NCBI RefSeq assembly: GCF_000308635.1
Contig: NZ_BAGD01000061.1
Location: 1 to 64,000, forward strand
Length of the DNA: 64,000 bases
Source: Nocardia otitidiscaviarum NBRC 14405
Lineage (GTDB): Bacteria > Actinomycetota > Actinomycetes > Mycobacteriales > Mycobacteriaceae
Direction: 5' to 3'
Shown here in pieces: positions 34,164 through 41,466 of the stretch. The translations under genes and the position numbers were made by a program. The notes below the pieces were generated by a model. The model made no database searches, had not been told where the DNA came from, and was given only the letters and a program-made list of their open reading frames with translations. Position 1 is the first letter of the stretch. The number at the start of each line of letters is the position of its first letter.

Positions 34164-35342
34164 CTAAGCGGTGAGCTCCCGCTCCAGCGGGGTACGGAAG
34201 CGAGGAATCGGGCGGATTTCGCCGTACCAGTCGGTAAGCCGGACGGCCTCGGCTTCGATATGCCGCTGCGCCTCGGAGCCGACGTCCTCCAGCAGCCGCC
34301 ACACGATCTCACCGTCCGCGCGCTGCGCCCAGCCGCCGACGATGCGCCCGTCCCACCACACGGTCGGCCCCACATTGCCATTGCGGTCGAACAGCGCCGG
34401 ACCGTGCGCGCCCAGATACCAATCGCGCGCCTGCCACCCCATGGGCGTCGGATCGAGGGCGGGCAGCAGCGCCGCCCACGGCTCCGGCGCGGCGACCGGT
34501 TCCAGATCGTCGGCGAGCACCAGTCCGGTGCCGCCGTCCACCGCGACCTCGACGGTGTCCAGTCGTGCCAGGGCCTTCTTCACCTCGGCGGCGGTCCACC
34601 CGGTCCACCATTTGACATCGCTCACCGGAGCCGGGCCGAACCGATGCAGCCACCGCCGCACCAACTCCGCCCGCGCCTCGTCCGCGGACATGGCCGCGAT
34701 ACCGTCCGGCAGCCAGGATTCGATGGGCGACCACGTGTACTGACTGCTGGACCACGACCCATTGGGCCGCCCGCGCACGATCCGCCCCTCCGCGCCCAGG
34801 GTCACCAGCACCCAGGTGGTGATATTCGTCGGCTTCGAATACGACTTGCCCGGCGCGGTGTCGACCTGCGTCCGCAACCGCGGCACGTCCTTGCTCAACT
34901 GCGCCCCGGTCGCCGCGCCCCGCGCCAGCAACGCCCGGTGCGTCTCCGCCTCCACCTCGGCCCACCACGCCGAGATGTCCCCGTCGACGACCCCGGCCTG
35001 TTCCACGAAGCGCCCGTACGTCTTTCGCTGCTTGGTGGCCAGCGCGTCGGCACACGACGCCTGCAACACCGGCACCAGGTCGATCGGCGCCACGAACATG
35101 GTGCGCCGCATGGCCAGCATGCGCAGCAGCGTCCGATCCTGGTACAGCGCCTTCTCCACATGCCCGGGTTCGACCGTCCGACTGCGCGCGGCCACCGAGA
35201 GGAACACCGTCGCCGGATCGGTGGCGTGCAGCACCACCATGGCCCGCGCGATCTCGGCGGCATCGTCCACCCGCGCCTCGGGAGCGAGCAGATGCCGGAC
35301 CGCCAGTCGAGCGCGCCGCTGCGCGGTATCGATCGAACGCAT
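34164..35342 (-). CDS. Winged-helix DNA-binding domain protein of the AlkZ/DUF1006 family
   Basis: 392 aa. The pattern ARLAVRHLLAPEARVDDAAEIARAMVVLHATDP, then MLAMRRTMFVAPIDLVPVLQAS, WLHRFGPAPVSDVKWWTGW and GRIVGGWAQRADGEIVWRLLEDVG matches the HTH_42/DUF1006 family, which includes AlkZ, a glycosylase that unhooks DNA interstrand crosslinks in antibiotic producers. Many members have no proven glycosylase activity, so only the family is claimed. TACCAT (minus strand, 35354-35349) ends 6 bases before ATG 35342, consistent with a leaderless mRNA. It stands alone between terB and the bactofilin-like gene. Confidence 0.82.
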   Translation of the reverse strand: MRSIDTAQRRARLAVRHLLAPEARVDDAAEIARAMVVLHATDPATVFLSVAARSRTVEPGHVEKALYQDRTLLRMLAMRRTMFVAPIDLVPVLQASCADALATKQRKTYGRFVEQAGVVDGDISAWWAEVEAETHRALLARGAATGAQLSKDVPRLRTQVDTAPGKSYSKPTNITTWVLVTLGAEGRIVRGRPNGSWSSSQYTWSPIESWLPDGIAAMSADEARAELVRRWLHRFGPAPVSDVKWWTGWTAAEVKKALARLDTVEVAVDGGTGLVLADDLEPVAAPEPWAALLPALDPTPMGWQARDWYLGAHGPALFDRNGNVGPTVWWDGRIVGGWAQRADGEIVWRLLEDVGSEAQRHIEAEAVRLTDWYGEIRPIPRFRTPLERELTA

Positions 35343-35390
35343 GGGCGAATGGTAGCCGTCGGGTACGACGGTCGCACGCGACCAGGCCGC

Positions 35391-36398
35391 TCACTCGTGG
35401 ACGCGCAGCACCTCCTCGTCGTCGGGGTCGTACTCGACGCGGAACCCGGCCGCCGTCAAGACGTCGGCACACCGCCGCACGAATGCGGTCTCGTCCGGCG
35501 GGTCCGCCTCGGGATCGGGTTCGTCCGCTTCGCAGTGGTACACCTGCACCGGCTCGGCCCCCTCGTCCACGCGGAATCCGTCCTGGAAACGGTGGTACGC
35601 CGGGAGTTCCGCGCGCCGTAGCGCCCGCTCGACCGCCGCCGCGTGCGCGCCGCGCTGCTCCTGCTCGGCGAACTCGTTCACCGGGTGCCGGGCCAGCAGC
35701 GACCGCCCGTCCGACTGCGCCGCCAGCACCGCGCGCGCGTCGAGATCCCAGTACGGCTCGGCCAGCAGGCGCAGCGCCCGCGCGGTGGGAGAGCCGACCG
35801 TGGTGAGCGCCTTGCCCTCCAGATCCGTGACGCGGCCCGCCCATGCGGTGACGCGGGCGCGGCCTGGATCGGCGAGGCGCAGGAAATTACCGGCCGCCAC
35901 TACCTCGGCGGTCAGTCCCGCATGGAATTCCAGCAGATGTTCGTCGACCGCCACCACTTCCGCGCGTACCGTGCCGCGAAAGACGCCGCGCCCGTGGTTG
36001 TAGTGCCCGAACAGGGTGCGCGTCACCGTCGTCGCCCCCTCCACGCGCACCTGACTGCCGCCCGTGCCCAGATCGCCCGCCCGCAGATCGCCGCGCACCA
36101 GCAGGAAGGGGCCGAAGTCGCTCTCCCAGTTGGTCACGGCGCCGGTGACGGTCAGGTCGCCGTCCACGACCAGTCCGCACGCGGCCGGGTCGGAGGCGAT
36201 CCCGGCCCAGCGGTCGAGGGCGTGAAAGTCCAAGGGCAGCTGGGAAACCCGCACGCCGCCCGGTGCGACGAGGACGGTGTCCCGATCATCGGCGCGGGCG
36301 AGGTCGAACAGTTGCCGGATGCCGAAGCGGGCCTGCGCCTCGGCCACCGGAACGGCCCGCGGCACGGCGGCGGATCCGTCGTCTGTCGTTTGTGTCAC
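35391..36398 (-). CDS. Bactofilin-like beta-helix protein
   Basis: 335 aa. After an N-terminal region of about 75 residues, the centre has regularly spaced short strands and turns: GLVVDGDLTVTGAVTNW, FLLVRGDLRAGDLGTGG, VRVEGATTVTRTLFG, GTVRAEVVAVDEH, LTAEVVAAGNFL. This resembles the right-handed beta-helix of bactofilins and related polymer-forming proteins. The C-terminal third is charged and Asp/Glu-rich (ADEPDPEADPPDETAF). GTG 36398 is chosen since TACTGT (minus strand, 36410-36405) ends 6 bases upstream. It is divergent from the giant SUKH/WGR gene with 141 bases between, which suggests a functional pair. Function unknown. Confidence 0.65.
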   Translation of the reverse strand: MTQTTDDGSAAVPRAVPVAEAQARFGIRQLFDLARADDRDTVLVAPGGVRVSQLPLDFHALDRWAGIASDPAACGLVVDGDLTVTGAVTNWESDFGPFLLVRGDLRAGDLGTGGSQVRVEGATTVTRTLFGHYNHGRGVFRGTVRAEVVAVDEHLLEFHAGLTAEVVAAGNFLRLADPGRARVTAWAGRVTDLEGKALTTVGSPTARALRLLAEPYWDLDARAVLAAQSDGRSLLARHPVNEFAEQEQRGAHAAAVERALRRAELPAYHRFQDGFRVDEGAEPVQVYHCEADEPDPEADPPDETAFVRRCADVLTAAGFRVEYDPDDEEVLRVHE

Positions 36399-36404
36399 GG
36401 TCGT

Positions 36405-36433
36405 ACAGTAGCGTGCCGAACCAAACGATCGTT
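36405..36433. promoter_or_regulatory. Divergent control region of the bactofilin-like and SUKH/WGR genes
   Basis: Contains the minus-strand -10 box TACTGT (36410-36405) and the perfect palindrome AACGATCGTT (36424-36433). The rest of the 141-base gap holds no further clear box; AGGAAG before ATG 36540 is the ribosome site of the plus-strand gene. Confidence 0.35.
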
Positions 36434-36539
36434 CGTCCGGGAACGATGCGTCAACCGCGGTCGCATCCATCCGGCGGTGATTCGTCCTCCATACCGGCAC
36501 AACGTATTTCGATCGTGCGAACTCGACCTCAGGAAGACC

Positions 36540-39500
36540 ATGGACCCGCACCCCTCCGCCACTCGCTATTTCGGCCTGCCCGTACCCGCCCGGGTGGCGG
36601 CGGCCGTGGACGAACGGCTGCTCGACTACTGGGTGGGTGATCGCGGCCCGCTCGTGGACGCCCACCTGGCCCGCAACCACCCGTACTTCGGGGCCATCGA
36701 CAAATCGCTGAGCGGTTTCGTCATCATCGATGACGAGGGCGACGACTACACGCTGCTGGATCTACGCGGCGACGGCCGGGTGTGGTGGCAGGATCACGAA
36801 ACCCGGGAACTGGCACTGTGTTTCGACTCCTTCGACGTCTGGCTGGCCTATCGCGACGAACTGGAGCGTGCCGCCGCGGACGACACGGACGAGCGCTCGA
36901 AGTACGACATCCGCGAGTCCTTCCTCCCGGCCTCGGCACCGGACGTCAGCGAGCCGACTCCCACCAGCGCCGAACTGGCCGAGCGCTACCAGTGGCTGAT
37001 GTGGCTGCTGGCCCGGCCGCTGCTGCACGACGGACAACCCATGCAGTCCGCGGAAGCGCTGGCCGCCAGTGCCGCCGGGCACTACGCCGACCGGTGGAGC
37101 GGGACCGACGTCGACAAGGTCTTCGAGCTGGAATTGCCGCTGCTGCACGGTGATCCGCATCTGGCCCTCTATTGGCTGCTGCACACCGCGCTGCTCGCTC
37201 GTGACGCCGACCGGGCCCGCGTGCTCGACGAGATCGCCCGCGCCGCAGACCGACCCGAACTACTCGACGCCTTCGTCGCGGTCTTCGGCCGCCTGCCATT
37301 GGACGGCGACGTACCCGCCGTCGACGATTTCCGGATCCGCCGTGCGCTGCTGCAGGAGTACGCGGCCGACGACGAGCAGCGGGCGCGCGCGGCGCTCACC
37401 GCCCTGGAGATCGCACCGGAGTACCGACCGCTGGTCCGGGCGAGCTGGATCGTGCGTGGCCTCGACGACGGCACGATCACCGGCGAACAGGTGAACACCG
37501 TCCTCGATCGAGTGCCCGACACCACCGGCACCGCGCTGCTGCGCGCCGAACTGGATCGCCGCGCGGGCCGCGACCACAGCCCGGCCGCCGATGCCCTCGC
37601 GCGGCTGGTGCCCACCTCCGCCTGCGAGTGGCAGACCCGGCTGTGGGCGATCTCGACGGTCGCGCCGCTGGTGCGTAACGGTGCGGCACTCGCCGAGGCG
37701 GCGCGGGAGCTGCTCGGCAAGGATCCCTACAGCCGCCCCTGCCTCACCCTGCTGCGTCGGGCACACGAACTGGGCTGCGGCGAAGCGGTGCTGACGCGCG
37801 CGGAGCTGGACCGCCGCTGGGGCGACGCCGAGGCTTCGGCGAGCTACCTGGAGCGGTTGCGCGCCGCCGCCGACGATGCCGCGCCGATCCTGACCGAGCT
37901 CGCCGGAACCGCGCTGGGCGAGATCGTCGCCCAGCGCGTGCTGCTGCGTGCCGACATCGACGAGCCCGAGGCGGCGGTGATCGGGTGGGCGCTGCGCACC
38001 ATCCTGGACGGCTCGCGCGCGGACCGCGCGGACTTGGCCGCCATCGGCCTGCGGCGGCTGCCCACCCAGGACCGCACCCGCACGGTCGGGCGGCTGCGGG
38101 TGGACGCCGCCGACAGCCCGGTGGTGGCCGTGCTCATCCACCTGCTCGAGCACACGCCCGAACCCGCCGCCTCCGACATCCTCGGCGAGATGTACAACGA
38201 CGAGCTGAAGGAAGCCGTCTGTCTCGCACTGGCCCCGGTGGCGCACGAACCGCCGGTCTTCGACGAACTGCTCCGGTTGGCGGGGCTGCCCGCCCCCGGC
38301 GGCACGGTGGAGGCGCTGTGGGAGCAACTGTTCGACGCGAGCGAGCCGCACTGCGTGCTGCCGCGGCTGTCACCCGAGCAGGCCGTCCGCGCCGCCACCA
38401 CCATGATCGAGACCATAGTGACCCATCCCGCCATCGGCGCGCGCAATGCCGCGGGACACCAGCTGTACCGGTTCCGGCATCCGGGTGCGCAGGACTTCCT
38501 CATCGCCGCGCTCGACGACTACGGCCGCCGCTACGCCGACTCCGATCCGGCGCACAGCCCGGAGCTCAGCCACGGGCAGACGTTGGACGATCAGCTCGGT
38601 GAGGTGGTCGCCAACCTCTATGCCGCGGTGCGGCAGGTGAATTCCGCGGCGGCGCGCGGCGCGCTGATCGAGCGCCTGTTCACCGAGCGGCGCAGCATCT
38701 GGCGCATGGGCGACGCACTCGGCGAGGTCTTCTCGGCCCAGGTGCACCGGGATGTGATGCGGCGCTTGCGCGAGCGCCGCGACCCGCGTGCCGCCGCAAA
38801 CTACGCCAATGCCCTCGTCGACCATGTCGGGCAGCGGTGGCCCAGGGTGGAACTGCTGCGCGAGATCAGCGGGTGGCCCGCCCCGACCGATCCGGTCGAG
38901 CAGCGGGTGTTCAAATTCGCCCTGTCCACCGGGATCCTGGCGGCCCTCGAAGGGAACGAGTCCGAACTGGTCCGCGCGGCGCACGCGGCATGGGCGGCGC
39001 TCCCGGTCGCGGCCGTCGAACCCGACAGCCTGGTGCGCGGGCGGGACTGGGCCGATCCGCTGGAGGCATCCGACACCCGCGCCCGCCTGGCCGAGGTGCT
39101 CTCCGGGGCAACCGATTCGGCCCGGCTCGCGCTGCGGGAACGGGGCGAGCGGGCTCGGGCGGCGAGACGGCCGCTGACCAGGATCACGGACGCGGAACTC
39201 GCCGGACTGGCCGGGGTAACACCCGGGCGACGCCTGCTCGCCGATCGGGCCACGGGCGAGGTGTGGTTCCTCGACGCCGAGCACACCGTGTTCTGCTTCG
39301 ACGGTTTCGGCATGTGCCACAGTCCGTTCCGGTCGACCGTGCTCGGCTACGACGATCTGCGCGACTTCCTCGGTGCGGTACCGGAGCAGTCCGAACGCGT
39401 GCTGCTGTGGACGCGCGCGGGCAAGGATTTCGTCGAGCTGGTGCGCTACGTCGATCGCGTCGTGTACCGCTGGGGAGTCGACAACGGTCATATCGACGCG

Positions 39501-40670
39501 CTCGGCCTGACCTTCGCCGACCAGGACGCGGCCGCGCACGCCGTCGCCCGCATGACGGCCACCTGCCTGGCCGCGAAGTACACCGCCTCCGACCCCTGGT
39601 ACCGGCCCGGCCGGGCGGCGATCCTGCGCACCTTCCGCCGACCCGACGCCGACAACGAATACCTCACCGCCTTCGACCGGCTCCGGTTCGCGGTGGACCC
39701 CGCGACCGCGGCGGCACACGAACGCCGGGAGCTGGAGCTGTACCGGGAGGGCGCGGTGCTGACCAATGTGGAGACGGTGAGCTGGGACGCCGATCGGCTG
39801 CGTACCGACATGACCGTGGCCGAATGGGTGCGCGCCCGCATTCGCGACGATCAGCAGGATCCGGTCTGGCATGTGCGGGCGCTCGCCGAGATCGCGGAAT
39901 ACCTGACGGCACAGGGGTTCACGACGCACATCCCCGAATTGGCCGATCTCCACGTGGAACTCGGCCCACCCGCCGCGCCCGGCGAGATCGATACCCTGGC
40001 AGCCGAACTCGGCACGCCGCTGCCCGCGAGCCTGCGCGCGCTGTGGGAACGCGTGGGCCACGCCGAGTGGCGCATCGGCGACACCGGATTGCGGTTGCTC
40101 GGCCCCGCCGAGGTGCGCCGCGAACGGCCGCGCTCGCGGCGGCTCGGCGCGAAGTACGCGGCCGCCCTGCGCGGCGAACAGCGCACGCGGTGGGAGCCCG
40201 CGCTGACGGCGATCAACGCGCTGGTCGTCGGTCTCGACGGCAGTGCCGACACGGTATTCACCGACCTGGAAGCGGTGTCCGACGACCGGGTCTTCACCCA
40301 CCTGGACCAGCACCCGGCCAAACTCTCATGGCAGAGTTCGCTGTCCTGGATCGTCGCGACCTCGTTCCTCAGCCGCTTCGCCGATCACCTAGAGCAGGCC
40401 GCTCCCGACACCCTGATGCTGTTCGGCGGGCAACGGCGTGGCCCGGACCTGTCCCACCGGTATTTCGAGGCGGAAACGTCGAGCGGCACCAAGTTCTGGG
40501 AGATCGTCACCGACCCGCACCTGGATATCCTCGCCACCCGGCACGGTAGGGAGGGCACCGTGGGGATCGTCTCGGTCGAACGCCACGGTGATCCCGCCAA
40601 GGCCACCGCGCAGGCGGCGAAAGCGATTGCCGCCAAACAGCGCGGCGGCTACCGGGAGATCACGGACTGA
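36540..40670 (+). CDS. Giant SUKH / helical-repeat / SUKH / WGR protein (MolR-like)
   Basis: 1376 aa, cytoplasmic. Residues about 30-115 look like the C-terminal half of a SUKH (SMI1/KNR4) domain (DDEGDDYTLLDLRGDGRVWWQDHE). About 130-850 is a long array of helical hairpins of HEAT type. About 1149-1220 again looks like SUKH (EIDTLAAELGTPLPASLRAL). Residues 1306-1376 are a WGR domain (SSGTKFWEIVT ... ATRHGREGTVG) with the name-giving Trp and Gly-Arg. WGR domains occur in PARPs and in bacterial MolR-type proteins and bind nucleic acid or partners; SUKH domains often act as immunity modules. This architecture is not one I know as characterised. Start ATG 36540 has AGGAAG upstream. Confidence 0.8.
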   Translation: MDPHPSATRYFGLPVPARVAAAVDERLLDYWVGDRGPLVDAHLARNHPYFGAIDKSLSGFVIIDDEGDDYTLLDLRGDGRVWWQDHETRELALCFDSFDVWLAYRDELERAAADDTDERSKYDIRESFLPASAPDVSEPTPTSAELAERYQWLMWLLARPLLHDGQPMQSAEALAASAAGHYADRWSGTDVDKVFELELPLLHGDPHLALYWLLHTALLARDADRARVLDEIARAADRPELLDAFVAVFGRLPLDGDVPAVDDFRIRRALLQEYAADDEQRARAALTALEIAPEYRPLVRASWIVRGLDDGTITGEQVNTVLDRVPDTTGTALLRAELDRRAGRDHSPAADALARLVPTSACEWQTRLWAISTVAPLVRNGAALAEAARELLGKDPYSRPCLTLLRRAHELGCGEAVLTRAELDRRWGDAEASASYLERLRAAADDAAPILTELAGTALGEIVAQRVLLRADIDEPEAAVIGWALRTILDGSRADRADLAAIGLRRLPTQDRTRTVGRLRVDAADSPVVAVLIHLLEHTPEPAASDILGEMYNDELKEAVCLALAPVAHEPPVFDELLRLAGLPAPGGTVEALWEQLFDASEPHCVLPRLSPEQAVRAATTMIETIVTHPAIGARNAAGHQLYRFRHPGAQDFLIAALDDYGRRYADSDPAHSPELSHGQTLDDQLGEVVANLYAAVRQVNSAAARGALIERLFTERRSIWRMGDALGEVFSAQVHRDVMRRLRERRDPRAAANYANALVDHVGQRWPRVELLREISGWPAPTDPVEQRVFKFALSTGILAALEGNESELVRAAHAAWAALPVAAVEPDSLVRGRDWADPLEASDTRARLAEVLSGATDSARLALRERGERARAARRPLTRITDAELAGLAGVTPGRRLLADRATGEVWFLDAEHTVFCFDGFGMCHSPFRSTVLGYDDLRDFLGAVPEQSERVLLWTRAGKDFVELVRYVDRVVYRWGVDNGHIDALGLTFADQDAAAHAVARMTATCLAAKYTASDPWYRPGRAAILRTFRRPDADNEYLTAFDRLRFAVDPATAAAHERRELELYREGAVLTNVETVSWDADRLRTDMTVAEWVRARIRDDQQDPVWHVRALAEIAEYLTAQGFTTHIPELADLHVELGPPAAPGEIDTLAAELGTPLPASLRALWERVGHAEWRIGDTGLRLLGPAEVRRERPRSRRLGAKYAAALRGEQRTRWEPALTAINALVVGLDGSADTVFTDLEAVSDDRVFTHLDQHPAKLSWQSSLSWIVATSFLSRFADHLEQAAPDTLMLFGGQRRGPDLSHRYFEAETSSGTKFWEIVTDPHLDILATRHGREGTVGIVSVERHGDPAKATAQAAKAIAAKQRGGYREITD

Positions 40671-40677
40671 CCGCCGG

Positions 40678-41364
40678 TCAGCCCAGCAGTTTGCGGGCGA
40701 AGGTGGCGTAGGTGTCGGCGAGCTCGTCGACATCGATCCCGAGTTCGGGACGCCACCACTCGGCCACACGAATTCCCATGGAGCCCAGTGCCGTCATGGC
40801 CAGTAGTGGTTCGCTGTCACCGAACAGCCCTCGTTCCCGGCCGCGCACGATGATCTCCACGGCGAGCTGTTCGGCGCGCACCCGCGCCTCGTACGCGGCG
40901 GCGCGGGCCGTCGGCGACAGCGCCTCCAACTCCCGGTTGGTCACGCGCATGAGCAGCGGATAGTCGGCGTGCACCCGCACCAGCTCCCCGATCATGGCGG
41001 TGACCTGTGCGACCGGATCGTCACCGGCCGCCGCCACCGCGCCGACGAGGCGCTCGCTCTGTTCCTCGTGTCCGAGCCGGATCAGCTCGGTGAGCAGCTG
41101 CTGCTTCGAGGTGACATGGGCGTACACCGAACTCGGATGGATGCCGATCGCCCCGGCCAGATCCCTGACCGACACCCCGTGATACCCGCGCGTGGCGAAC
41201 TGCCGCAGCGCTTCCTCCTGCAATCGCCGCAGCGTGCCGGAACTGGTCGCCCGGGGCGGCAGCAACGTTCCGGTGGCACCCGCCGCCGCGGGGCCGTGTT
41301 CCGCGGCGATCCGGATAGCGCGACGCCGGGCATCGGCACTCCTGCCTCGCACCTGATCCGTCAC
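40678..41364 (-). CDS. TetR-family regulator
   Basis: 228 aa. An unusually long N-terminal extension of about 45 residues (basic, then Ala/Gly-rich) precedes the HTH: RRLQEEALRQFATRGYHGVSVRDLAGAIGIHPSSVYAHVTSKQQLLTELI. The C-terminal part is a typical TetR ligand domain. The start is GTG 41364. Two near-identical 17-base palindromes lie 29-63 bases upstream, probable self-control sites. The next gene upstream, on the same strand, encodes an FtsX-type permease, a common TetR target, but the operators lie downstream of that gene, so they can only control the TetR gene directly. Confidence 0.85.
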   Translation of the reverse strand: MTDQVRGRSADARRRAIRIAAEHGPAAAGATGTLLPPRATSSGTLRRLQEEALRQFATRGYHGVSVRDLAGAIGIHPSSVYAHVTSKQQLLTELIRLGHEEQSERLVGAVAAAGDDPVAQVTAMIGELVRVHADYPLLMRVTNRELEALSPTARAAAYEARVRAEQLAVEIIVRGRERGLFGDSEPLLAMTALGSMGIRVAEWWRPELGIDVDELADTYATFARKLLG

Positions 41365-41392
41365 CGACCCGCCACCCTCCGAATTCGCCCGT

Positions 41393-41427
41393 ATTCGAGA
41401 ACCTCGAATTAGTCGAGAACTCCGAAT
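41393..41427. promoter_or_regulatory. Tandem palindromic operators upstream of the TetR gene
   Basis: ATTCGAGAACCTCGAAT (41393-41409, perfect 7-base arms) and AGTCGAGAACTCCGAAT (41411-41427) match at 14 of 17 positions and are 18 bases apart, close to two helical turns. Confidence 0.6.
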
Positions 41428-41466
41428 TCTAGGCGGACGTTCGCTCAGTCCGATTCGGCGGTGGGA

